5,358 bases of DNA, taken from NCBI GenBank assembly GCA_003133425.1, contig PKXI01000306.1, positions 843-6,200 on the forward strand, given 5' to 3'. How positions within the stretch are numbered: position 1 is the first letter of the stretch; each line of letters begins with the position of its first letter. A model generated the notes under the pieces. That model was given only the letters and a program-made list of their open reading frames with translations, was not told the DNA's origin and ran no database searches. The position numbers were made by a program, and so were the translations under genes. Shown piece after piece: positions 1-5,358 of the stretch. The DNA comes from Acidobacteriaceae bacterium. GTDB lineage: Bacteria; Acidobacteriota; Terriglobia; Terriglobales; Acidobacteriaceae.

Positions 1-1318
1 ACCAGCCGCAACTGGTGTACATGAGCTGCGCATGGCGTTGCATCTCCATGAGCTCAAGCGCGCGCACCTGTTCCTCGTCTGAGAGCGTATGGTTCGACTG
101 TGTGCGGAAGAAGCTCGCAATGGACTCCTCGCCGCGGTCGAGCACTACGCGGATATATTCGTCGCGCGCGGCCCACACATCGGTGAAGAGCTTTCCGCCC
201 TCCTGCTCGGTAAGCGGAGCCAGCGCGTCACGCAGCTCGTCGAGGGCCTGGCGCAGAGGTGCGCGCCACTCCTGGTTGAAGCCGGGCTTGCCGCCATTAC
301 AGCCGCAGTTGGAGCGCCAGCGCTCGACGCCGTGACCACAGCTCCACGAGGTGTTGTCGACGATCTCGCACTCGTTTTCCGGGGAAAACTGTGAAAGGAA
401 GCTGGCGTAGTTGGTGAGCTTTACAGTCTTGTCTGCTTCAAGCAGACGAAGTGCGTAGGCCAGTGCCATTTCGCCGTGCCTGTGATGGTGGCCATAGGAC
501 TCGCCGTCAGTGGCGACGTGAACAAGCTGGGGCGCGGGGCTTTCTTTGAAGCCGGATTTGAGGCGCGCGGCGAAGTTCTCTCCGGAGTTGAGCAGGCCTT
601 CAAACGCGATGGCTCGCGAAGCGGAGCCGTTGTAAAAGAAGACCGCAATTGAGGCACCGGAGTCGAAACGCACCAGGTACGGGCGGGTGGTATCGACAGA
701 GGCATCGGGCGTATTTGTCCATTCAGCATCGTTTTTTCCGCCGTCGAATTTGTGGGGACGAATCCGTTTGCACTGATGAGGCGCAAGCAGCGTGAACTTG
801 ATGCCGTGCTGGGCCATGAGCTCAAGCGACTCAGCATCGGCCGCGGTCTCAGCCAGCCACATGCCTTCAGGCGACGCGCCATAGTTGTTCTCGTAGTCGG
901 CGATGCCCCATCGGATCTGCGTGATGCGGTCGCGGCGGCTGGCCAGCGGCAAAATCATGTGGTTGTAAACCTGCGCCATGGCCGAACTGTGACCGCGATA
1001 GCTCTTGCGGCTGCGGCGCTCTCCGTCGAGGATCATGCGGTAGGTGCGGGGCGCGTTCTCCTTGAGCCAGCTGAGCAGCGTGGGGCCGAAGTTGAAGCTG
1101 ATGCGCGCGTAGTTGTTTACGATGCGGATGATCTGGTTTTTGATATTGACGATGCGGGCGGCGCCGTTGGGGGCGTAGCACTCCGAGCAGATGCGCTCGT
1201 TCCAGTCGTGGTAGGGCGCGGCTGAGTCCTGGGTCTCGACCGTTTCCAGCCATGGATTTTCGCGTGGCGGCTGGTAAAAGTGACCATGAATGCAGACGAA
1301 ACGCTTGGGTGCGGGCAT
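1..1318 (-). CDS. Glycoside hydrolase family 57 protein, DUF3536 type (C-terminal part outside window)
   Basis: I translated the minus strand from the ATG at 1318 and found 439 codons open to the window edge with no stop or frameshift. The protein begins MPAPKRFVCIHGHFYQPPRE, the typical opening of GH57/DUF3536 proteins; H11 and H13 form the family's first conserved region (HxH). PEGMWLAETA (about 150-159) carries E157, which sits where GH57 enzymes have their catalytic nucleophile. HVATDGESYGHHH (267-279) carries D271, the likely acid/base position. A Cys/His cluster around 327-340 (SCGHGVERW, then CGC) and the MYTSCGW motif at 433-439 are also family hallmarks. Proteins of this type are usually about 800 residues, so roughly half is present. 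GH57 enzymes are retaining and act mainly on alpha-glucans; the substrate here cannot be told. No signal peptide is seen, so it is probably cytoplasmic. The family call is firm; the residue roles are by analogy. Confidence 0.93.
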   Translation of the reverse strand, partial: MPAPKRFVCIHGHFYQPPRENPWLETVETQDSAAPYHDWNERICSECYAPNGAARIVNIKNQIIRIVNNYARISFNFGPTLLSWLKENAPRTYRMILDGERRSRKSYRGHSSAMAQVYNHMILPLASRRDRITQIRWGIADYENNYGASPEGMWLAETAADAESLELMAQHGIKFTLLAPHQCKRIRPHKFDGGKNDAEWTNTPDASVDTTRPYLVRFDSGASIAVFFYNGSASRAIAFEGLLNSGENFAARLKSGFKESPAPQLVHVATDGESYGHHHRHGEMALAYALRLLEADKTVKLTNYASFLSQFSPENECEIVDNTSWSCGHGVERWRSNCGCNGGKPGFNQEWRAPLRQALDELRDALAPLTEQEGGKLFTDVWAARDEYIRVVLDRGEESIASFFRTQSNHTLSDEEQVRALELMEMQRHAQLMYTSCGW

Positions 1319-1325
1319 GAAAAAC

Positions 1326-1353
1326 AGCTCCTAGCTTCTAGCTCTTAGCCTCT
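1326..1353. repeat. Four tandem copies of a 7-base repeat, consensus AGCTYYT
   Basis: Reading the plus strand, four 7-base units follow one another without gaps. The first three fit AGCTYYT (AGCTCCT, AGCTTCT, then AGCTCTT), and the fourth reads AGCCTCT. A second array in the opposite orientation lies at 1447-1474. On the minus strand the end of this array provides the AGGAG of the GH57 gene. Similar short repeats built on AGCT/TAG words seem common in acidobacterial spacers, which is my recollection and not a search. Confidence 0.75.
1328..1332 (-). promoter_or_regulatory. Ribosome binding site of the GH57 gene
   Basis: The minus strand reads AGGAG, nine bases before the ATG at 1318. It supports that start codon. 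The site overlaps the end of the 7-base repeat array at 1326-1353, so the repeat itself supplies the Shine-Dalgarno sequence. Confidence 0.8.
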
Positions 1354-1375
1354 AACAAGAAGTTCGCGAATTCCG

Positions 1376-1393
1376 ATGCCTTCAAGAAGGCAT
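1376..1393. repeat. Perfect 8-base inverted repeat flanked by GAATTCC direct repeats
   Basis: ATGCCTTC (1376-1383) is followed after two bases by its exact complement GAAGGCAT (1386-1393). As RNA this gives a 7-bp stem with a CAAG loop on the plus-strand reading. The 7-base word GAATTCC flanks it at 1368-1374 and 1398-1404. No T-run follows on either strand, so it is not an ordinary intrinsic terminator. It lies in the presumed 5' leader of the GH57 transcript and could be a leader hairpin or a protein-binding site. Confidence 0.55.
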
Positions 1394-1412
1394 TCCTGAA
1401 TTCCAATCCGTG

Positions 1413-1441
1413 ATTATTTCGATCGTTATTGAAAACCGCAA
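1413..1441 (-). promoter_or_regulatory. Candidate sigma-70 promoter for the GH57 gene
   Basis: On the minus strand TTGCGG (1441-1436) serves as a weak -35 and AATAAT (1418-1413) as a -10 that matches TATAAT at five of six positions. They are separated by exactly 17 bases. The stretch is AT-rich against a GC-rich background. Transcription would begin near 1405 and leave a leader of nearly 90 bases that contains the 1376-1393 hairpin and one 7-base array. The call rests on consensus matching alone. Confidence 0.4.
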
Positions 1442-1446
1442 TTGCT

Positions 1447-1474
1447 AGAAGCCAGAGGCCAGGAGCTAGAAGCT
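1447..1474. repeat. Inverted second array of the 7-base repeat
   Basis: Read on the minus strand from 1474, four 7-base units follow: AGCTTCT, AGCTCCT, GGCCTCT and GGCTTCT, then a partial AGC to 1444. They are the reverse orientation of the units at 1326-1353. Bases 1451-1474 and 1333-1356 are complementary at 20 of 24 positions, so the two arrays form an inverted pair separated by 94 bases. Within this array GCTAGAAGC also occurs twice as a direct repeat (1444-1452 and 1465-1473). The array sits just downstream of the glycosylase stop codon and upstream of the candidate GH57 promoter. Confidence 0.7.
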
Positions 1475-1482
1475 GCGTTTGA

Positions 1483-2187
1483 TTATTTTAAGCTCGACCG
1501 GCCTGCCGGTGGGGTGCTCTTGGCCAGATCGCATGCCCGCCAGAGATACCAACTGGCCACGGAGCGGAATGGCGCCCAGCGTTTTCCCCTTTTGAAAAGC
1601 ACGTCGGGTTTGGGCAGGTCTTCGGCGGCCAGCGGGCGAGTTTTTGGGAGGCGCTGGAAGGTGAGGGCATAGCCCTTGCGGACGCCGTAGTCGGTCGCCG
1701 GCAGGACGTCGGGGCGGCCCATGCGGAAGATAAGGAGCATTTCGACGGTCCAGGGGCCGATACCTCGGACCTCGGTGAGGCGTTCGACGATGTCTGCGTC
1801 GGGCATGCGGCGGATGGCGGCGTGGGAGGGAACGGTGCCGTCGAGCGTGCGGGCGGCGAGGTCGCGGAGAGCCTTGATTTTGTTGCCCGAGACGCCGGCG
1901 GCGCGGAGGGGCTCATCGGGCGTATCGAGGATGAGCTGGGGCGTGGGATCGCCGCCGAAATACTCGCGGACGCGGCGATGGATGGCGGCTGCGGCCTTGC
2001 CATGCAGCTGCTGGTAAATGATGGACTCGAGCAGCGATTCGAAAGGCGAGGGTGCGGGGTCAAGGCGGAGGGCGAAGGGGCCGGCGCGGTCAATGAGGGC
2101 GCCCAGTTTGGGATCGGCGGCTTTTAGATGGGCGACTGCCTCAACGGGGTCGAAGGGAAGCTTGCGGCTGCGGCCGTTGTTGATCAT
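1483..2187 (-). CDS. 3-methyladenine DNA glycosylase, Mag1/AlkA-like (HhH-GPD superfamily)
   Basis: This 234-residue protein should remove alkylated bases such as 3-methyladenine from DNA, the first step of base-excision repair. PFESLLESIIYQQLHGKAA (48-66) is the characteristic first part of the domain. LTEVRGIGPWTVEMLLIF (137-154) is the helix-hairpin-helix with its GIGPWT turn, and LPATDYGVRKGY (162-173) holds D166, the expected catalytic aspartate. No lysine sits at the bifunctional glycosylase/lyase position, which suggests a monofunctional enzyme. APFRSVASWYLWRA (205-218) is the typical C-terminal end. The length and motifs match fission yeast Mag1 better than E. coli AlkA, which has an extra N-terminal domain. 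An in-frame TAA lies 12 bases upstream, so the ATG at 2187 is the first possible one. The minus strand before it (CTCCTCCC) has no Shine-Dalgarno sequence, so the message may be leaderless. It ends with TAA at 1483. Confidence 0.93.
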   Translation of the reverse strand: MINNGRSRKLPFDPVEAVAHLKAADPKLGALIDRAGPFALRLDPAPSPFESLLESIIYQQLHGKAAAAIHRRVREYFGGDPTPQLILDTPDEPLRAAGVSGNKIKALRDLAARTLDGTVPSHAAIRRMPDADIVERLTEVRGIGPWTVEMLLIFRMGRPDVLPATDYGVRKGYALTFQRLPKTRPLAAEDLPKPDVLFKRGKRWAPFRSVASWYLWRACDLAKSTPPAGRSSLK

Positions 2188-2319
2188 GGGAGGAGTTTAT
2201 CTTAAGTGCCGGAAGAGAATTAATTGCGAAGAAAACTCACATGTTCGAGGCTACTGCGGGGCTCGCAGGCGCAGTAGTACTATGCTAGGAGTCCACAGGA
2301 GCAAAGGAGAAATCGATCT
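2188..2319. other. Divergent intergenic region between the glycosylase and the secreted repeat protein
   Basis: This 132-base spacer must hold promoters for both neighbours. Toward the glycosylase, the minus strand has TAAGAT (2204-2199) placed so that transcription would start only about five bases before the ATG, consistent with a leaderless message. No convincing -35 accompanies it. Toward the secreted protein, TATGCT (2281-2286) resembles a -10 element, again without a clear -35 at the usual spacing. I see no gene, no operator-like palindrome and no riboswitch here. Confidence 0.35.
2304..2309 (+). promoter_or_regulatory. Ribosome binding site of the secreted repeat protein
   Basis: AAGGAG lies ten bases before the ATG at 2320 and fixes the start codon. 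It directly abuts the left arm of the 8-base inverted repeat that surrounds that start codon. Confidence 0.85.
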
Positions 2320-2337
2320 ATGCGTTTCAATCGATTT
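2310..2337 (+). promoter_or_regulatory. Inverted repeat enclosing the start codon
   Basis: AAATCGAT (2310-2317) and its exact complement ATCGATTT (2330-2337) flank a 12-base loop that contains the ATG at 2320. In the mRNA this would be an 8-bp, AT-rich stem with the Shine-Dalgarno sequence just outside and the start codon in the loop. The right arm is coding (codons 4-6). It may tune translation initiation. No partner or ligand is evident, and chance cannot be excluded. Confidence 0.45.
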
Positions 2338-2925
2338 GCGATTGCGACGGTTGCGCTCGTCCTGGGAGTTACAGGCATGAGGACGGGCCGCGCGTACGGT
2401 GTGGCCACTGGAGCAGCCGCACAGGGATATGGGCAGGATCGTGGCGGCGGACGAGATATGGGTCGAGATTCGGGCCCCGGGCCGGGCAGCGATATCCGGC
2501 GGCGCGGCTTTCAGGAGGGAATGGATGGTGCGCTGAAGGACCTTGACAATCATCGCCGGCCGGACCCGAACAACCGCGATGAGTACCGACGTCCGAATAA
2601 TGTTCCTTACCAATTGCAGGATGCGTACCGGGATGGCTTTCGGGCTGGGTACCAGCGCGGCATCGCGGTGCTGACGGGCGGACCGGGAAGCGATGGCCGT
2701 TATCAAGGGCCGGGCATGGAGATGAGGACCCGCGGCTTTCATGATGGCGCTGAGGGCGCAATCAGGGACTATGACAACAACCGCCGGCCTGACCCGAACA
2801 ACCGCGACGAATACCGGCACCCGAACAATGTTCCATTCCAACTGCAGGACGCTTACCGGGATGGCTTCCAGCGCGGCTACGCGGTTGTATCAAAAGAGCT
2901 GATGGGCTATTCCGACCACCGCTGA
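2320..2925 (+). CDS. Exported protein with two tandem modules, function unknown
   Basis: I do not recognise this 201-residue protein. Residues 1-26 look like a signal peptide: arginines at 2 and 5, then a hydrophobic stretch FAIATVALVLGVTG. The exact cleavage site is unclear. Residues 36-60 are rich in Gly, Arg and Asp and probably flexible. Two modules follow at about 61-117 and 137-189. Their first 47 residues match at 36 positions, with a constant offset of 76. The shared core is DPNNRDEYR, then PNNVP, then QLQDAYRDGF; a GFxxGxxGAxxD segment precedes it. The second copy lacks four residues after DGF. A GPGSD-containing linker joins them. The modules are charged and rich in Asn, Arg and Asp with no catalytic motif visible, suggesting a binding or envelope-associated role. 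A good Shine-Dalgarno sequence supports the start. The GH38-like gene lies 109 bases downstream on the same strand, so the two may be co-transcribed. Confidence 0.85.
   Translation: MRFNRFAIATVALVLGVTGMRTGRAYGVATGAAAQGYGQDRGGGRDMGRDSGPGPGSDIRRRGFQEGMDGALKDLDNHRRPDPNNRDEYRRPNNVPYQLQDAYRDGFRAGYQRGIAVLTGGPGSDGRYQGPGMEMRTRGFHDGAEGAIRDYDNNRRPDPNNRDEYRHPNNVPFQLQDAYRDGFQRGYAVVSKELMGYSDHR
2500..2868 (+). repeat. Internal coding duplication of a ~50-residue module
   Basis: Bases 2500-2640 and 2728-2868 encode the aligned copies, 228 bases apart. In the best-conserved 28 codons (residues 80-107 against 156-183) I count ten synonymous codon differences but only two that change the amino acid. This points to an old duplication whose two protein modules have both been kept under purifying selection, not a recent copying event. 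Confidence 0.85.
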
Positions 2926-3020
2926 AACGGCAAATACAGAAAGGCGTTGCACGGGCCATATGCGCCGCAGGGGCTTCGGGTTGAGCAGATGAGGCCGGCA
3001 GGCGGCGCTCTTCCGTGCAG

Positions 3021-3025
3021 GGAGG
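3021..3025 (+). promoter_or_regulatory. Ribosome binding site that decides the GH38-like start
   Basis: GGAGG ends nine bases before the ATG at 3035. An in-frame TTG at 3029 would be only three bases away from it, too close for initiation. The ATG is therefore the preferred start and places the twin arginines at residues 3 and 4. Confidence 0.85.
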
Positions 3026-3034
3026 AAGTTGCGC

Positions 3035-5125
3035 ATGAAACGTCGCGAATTTGTGAAGACCATGTCTGTGGCGGGGGCGGGGCTCTTGCTCCAGGGGCGC
3101 TCACCGTTTGTATTGCGCGCTGAGGAAACAAAGCCGGACGCGGAAGTGAAACGCGTGCTGGTGATGTTCAAATGCCACTTCGATGCGGGGTTTATCGACA
3201 CGCAGTACAACGTGGTTCATAAATACTTCAACCAGTATTTTCCTCACGCGATCGAGATTGCGCGCGCGGCGAACGCCGGGGGCAAGCGGCGTTATGTGTG
3301 GACGACTGGTTCGTGGCTGCTGTTTGAATACCTGGAGCAGGCTTCGACGGCGGATCGCAAGACGATGGAGGAGGCGATTGCGCGCGGCGACATTGCGTGG
3401 CACGCGCTGCCTTTCACCTGGCAGACGGGGATGATGGACCAGTCGATGATCGAGGGCGGCCTGGCGCTGTCGCAGTCGCTCGACAAGCGGTTCGGAAAGG
3501 TGACGACGGGCGCCAAGATGACCGACGTGCCGGGACACACGCGCGGGATTATTCCGCCGCTGGCGAAACACGGTGTTACGTTTCTGGAAATCGGCGTGAA
3601 CGGCGGGTCGACTGTTGCGCAACTGCCGCCGATCTTTCTGTGGAAAGATCCTTCGGGCGCGAGTTTGCCGATGATGTATCACTGGGATTACAGCGGGGTG
3701 GTTCGCGTGCCTGGTTCGGATCTTGCCGTGGTGACGCGCGTGCGAGACGACAACAGCGGGCCGCATACAGCAGATGAGATCGCGAAGATTCATGCAGAAC
3801 TGGCGACGCGGTTTCCGAATGCGGAGATTACGGCGTGCAATCTGTCTGACATGGCGAACGCTATTGCACCGTATCGTGACAAGCTGCCGGTGGTGACGCA
3901 GGAGATTGGCGATACGTGGATTCATGGATGCGCGAGCGATCCGCTGAAGGTGGCGCGTTATCGCGAAGTTGCGCGGCTGCGCGAAGCGTGGATTGCAAAA
4001 GGCGCCTTTGAGGTAGGCGACGCGACTGACCTTCAGTTACTGCGGCACTTGCTGCTGGAAACCGAGCACACATGGGGCACGGACACAAAGACGTGGCTCG
4101 ATTTTGATAACTACGAGCCTGCCGATTTGGCGCCAATGCTGGACACGAAGAAGTACAAGGTGGTGGAGTTCAGCTGGATTGAGAAACGGCAGGACTTGCT
4201 GGACGGCGTGGCCACGCTGCCGGAGGCGCTGCGCGAAGAGGCGCAGCTTGCCATCCAAGGACTGAACCCTGGCTGGCCAATTGTGTCTCCAAAGGCTGTT
4301 GCGGGTGCGGCGGGAAAACCGATTGAGACTGCGCACTTTATTGTCGGGATCGACGCGAAGACCGGGGCAATTACGCGGCTTCGCAATAAGACGAGCGGCC
4401 GCGAATGGGCGAGCGAGAAGAATCCGGTCGCGCTGTTCACTTACCAGACGCTTTCGCAGGAGGACTTTCAGCGTTTCATGGGAAGCTACCTGACGACGAA
4501 GGCGGATTGGGCGCAGAAGGATTTCGGGAAACCGAACATTGAACGGTTTGGTGCGAAAAATCAGAATTGGCAACCGGAATCTGCCGAGGTGAGTGTGGAG
4601 GAGACGGCCGAGGCGCATCGCATTGTTGCGCGGCTGGAATTCAAGGACGATGCGGCATTTGCATCGGGGCGCGCGGCCTTCCCTCGCAAGGTATTCGTTG
4701 AGTTGGTGCTGCCAAAGGCTGAGCCGGTGATTCATCTGAACCTGTCGTGGTTTGGAAAGCCGGCGACGCGGATGCCCGAAGCGCTCTGGCTAACCTTCAA
4801 TCCAATTGTTGAAGACCAGAAGGGGTGGACGCTGGAGAAATCCGGCGAGGCCATTTCGCCGTTCGACGTGGTGGCTTCAGGGAATCGGCAGATGCACTGC
4901 CTGCAAAAGGGATTTGCCTACAAGCAGGGCGGAGATGAATTCGCGGTAGAGACTTTGGACGCGCCGGTGGTGGCACTTGGCGATAAAACGCCATTGGGCT
5001 TTACCAGCAGCCAGCCGGATTTGAGCAAAGGAATCCACTCGTGCCTGTACAACAATGCGTGGGGAACAAACTACATCATGTGGTACGGCGAGGATTTGCG
5101 CGCGCGCTATGTGTTGAGGGCGTGA
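3035..5125 (+). CDS. Tat-exported GH38-like (DUF5054-type) protein, putative glycoside hydrolase
   Basis: The 696-residue protein starts MKRREFVKTMSVAGAGLLLQ, a twin-arginine signal (R3-R4, F6, K8), with likely cleavage after VLRA at about residue 29. It should be folded in the cytoplasm, possibly with its metal, and exported. VMFKCHFDAGF gives H48 and D50, matching the HxD zinc ligands of GH38 alpha-mannosidases. MTDVPGHTR gives D164, at the place of the GH38 nucleophile and zinc ligand (DxFGH in that family). EIGDTWIHG (290-298) and ETEHTWGTD (342-350) are further conserved-looking motifs; H345 might be the last zinc ligand. Residues from about 430 on look like the beta-rich C-terminal half of this fold. 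The overall length fits DUF5054 proteins, which I recall as about 650-725 residues. Substrate and activity are unproven. No frameshift or truncation is seen, and it ends in TGA. Fold assignment is fairly sure; the DUF number is from memory. Confidence 0.75.
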   Translation: MKRREFVKTMSVAGAGLLLQGRSPFVLRAEETKPDAEVKRVLVMFKCHFDAGFIDTQYNVVHKYFNQYFPHAIEIARAANAGGKRRYVWTTGSWLLFEYLEQASTADRKTMEEAIARGDIAWHALPFTWQTGMMDQSMIEGGLALSQSLDKRFGKVTTGAKMTDVPGHTRGIIPPLAKHGVTFLEIGVNGGSTVAQLPPIFLWKDPSGASLPMMYHWDYSGVVRVPGSDLAVVTRVRDDNSGPHTADEIAKIHAELATRFPNAEITACNLSDMANAIAPYRDKLPVVTQEIGDTWIHGCASDPLKVARYREVARLREAWIAKGAFEVGDATDLQLLRHLLLETEHTWGTDTKTWLDFDNYEPADLAPMLDTKKYKVVEFSWIEKRQDLLDGVATLPEALREEAQLAIQGLNPGWPIVSPKAVAGAAGKPIETAHFIVGIDAKTGAITRLRNKTSGREWASEKNPVALFTYQTLSQEDFQRFMGSYLTTKADWAQKDFGKPNIERFGAKNQNWQPESAEVSVEETAEAHRIVARLEFKDDAAFASGRAAFPRKVFVELVLPKAEPVIHLNLSWFGKPATRMPEALWLTFNPIVEDQKGWTLEKSGEAISPFDVVASGNRQMHCLQKGFAYKQGGDEFAVETLDAPVVALGDKTPLGFTSSQPDLSKGIHSCLYNNAWGTNYIMWYGEDLRARYVLRA

Positions 5126-5145
5126 TTAAGCGGGGTTGGTGATTC

Positions 5146-5358
5146 GGGACTGAACAGGCGGCGGAATTTCATAGGGGACAAACACGTTGCGGAAAAAGCG
5201 CGGAGTTTGAAGAAAGCGTCCGAAGAGCATACCTCATGGGCTAAAGCCCGGGTTAATTTGGCAAATTGATCTGTCGGGGTTAAGACAGGCTGCGGAAAAA
5301 GGCCTGAATTTGATTTTGGCGCGAATTGGAGTTTCGCAGGGGCTAAACAGGCTGCGGA
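5146..5358. repeat. Degenerate copies of a dispersed spacer repeat, consensus GGGGCTAAACAGGCTGCGGA
   Basis: Four imperfect copies lie in the non-coding end of the window: 5146-5166, 5174-5197, 5276-5300 and 5339-5358, the last cut by the edge. The best match is the last; the second and third share the extension TTGCGGAAAAA/CTGCGGAAAAA. Copy three also contains CAGGC and GCCTG (5286-5290 and 5302-5306), which could form a short hairpin. Start-to-start distances are irregular (28, 102 and 63 bases), so this is not a CRISPR array. I see no open reading frame of interest and no clear terminator for the upstream gene. Confidence 0.6.
5238..5249. repeat. GGGCTAAAGCCC hairpin, acidobacterial-type spacer palindrome
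   Basis: GGGC, a TAAA loop and GCCC form a short perfect stem, preceded by ACCTCAT. This word is, as I recall, frequent in spacers of Acidobacteriota genomes. It is followed by GGGTTAATTT and not a T-run, so a terminator role is weak. It lies among the four degenerate repeat copies and may be part of the same mosaic element. Confidence 0.55.

Noticed and set aside
421..1253. Open frames on the minus strand (421-882 and 867-1253) and on the plus strand (752-1225)
   Set aside because: They overlap the continuous GH57 frame, which carries clear family motifs from 1318 to the window edge. Their translations are Arg/Pro/Ala-rich shadows with no recognisable motif.
1376..1393. Hairpin as a rho-independent terminator of the glycosylase gene
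   Set aside because: No T-run follows the stem on the minus strand; the next bases are CGGAATTCG.
2251..2841. 196-codon minus-strand frame antisense to the secreted repeat protein
   Set aside because: Its apparent internal repeats simply mirror the duplicated modules on the plus strand. It has no supporting ribosome binding site that I can see, while the plus-strand gene has a signal peptide and AAGGAG.
2962..3008. GCGCCGC and GCGGCGC inverted pair upstream of the GH38-like gene
   Set aside because: A 7-bp match across a 33-base loop in GC-rich DNA is easily expected by chance, and no T-run follows.
3029..3034. TTG at 3029 as the start of the GH38-like gene
   Set aside because: It lies only three bases after the GGAGG, whereas the ATG at 3035 has ideal spacing and gives a standard Tat signal.
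3101..4735. Long minus-strand frames opposite the GH38-like gene (3101-3925, 4037-4735)
   Set aside because: These are typical of GC-rich coding DNA: Arg/His/Pro-rich translations without motifs, lying wholly inside a well-supported gene.
5146..5358. CRISPR array
   Set aside because: The repeat copies are imperfect, spacing is irregular, and no cas gene is nearby.

Overview
The window is GC-rich bacterial DNA with four protein-coding genes and short spacers. The gene families and the degenerate spacer repeats (a GGGCTAAAGCCC hairpin and copies of GGGGCTAAACAGGCTGCGGA) resemble what is seen in Acidobacteriota, probably class Terriglobia. That placement is an inference from pattern, not a search result.

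Layout. Two genes lie on the minus strand in the left half. The first is the N-terminal 439 codons of a glycoside hydrolase family 57 protein of the DUF3536 type, starting at 1318 and cut by the left window edge. The second, 1483-2187, is a complete Mag1/AlkA-like 3-methyladenine DNA glycosylase of the HhH-GPD superfamily. The 164-base spacer between them holds two inverted arrays of a 7-base repeat, an 8-base inverted repeat (hairpin) and a candidate sigma-70 promoter for the GH57 gene.

Two genes lie on the plus strand in the right half, divergent from the glycosylase across a 132-base spacer. The first, 2320-2925, encodes a small exported protein made of two copies of a roughly 50-residue module and has no function I recognise. 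The second, 3035-5125, encodes a Tat-exported enzyme-like protein that resembles DUF5054 proteins and the catalytic domain of GH38 alpha-mannosidases. The two plus-strand genes are 109 bases apart with no obvious terminator between them, so they may be co-transcribed. The last 233 bases have no gene and carry the degenerate repeats.

How the genes fit together. Two of the four are carbohydrate-active by family: GH57 (probably cytoplasmic alpha-glucan or related chemistry) and GH38-like (exported). The glycosylase is a stand-alone base-excision repair gene. I see no CRISPR array, transposase, phage gene or known defence system. The less ordinary items are the duplicated secreted module, a start codon placed in the loop of an 8-bp inverted repeat, and the inverted 7-base arrays that abut the GH57 ribosome binding site.
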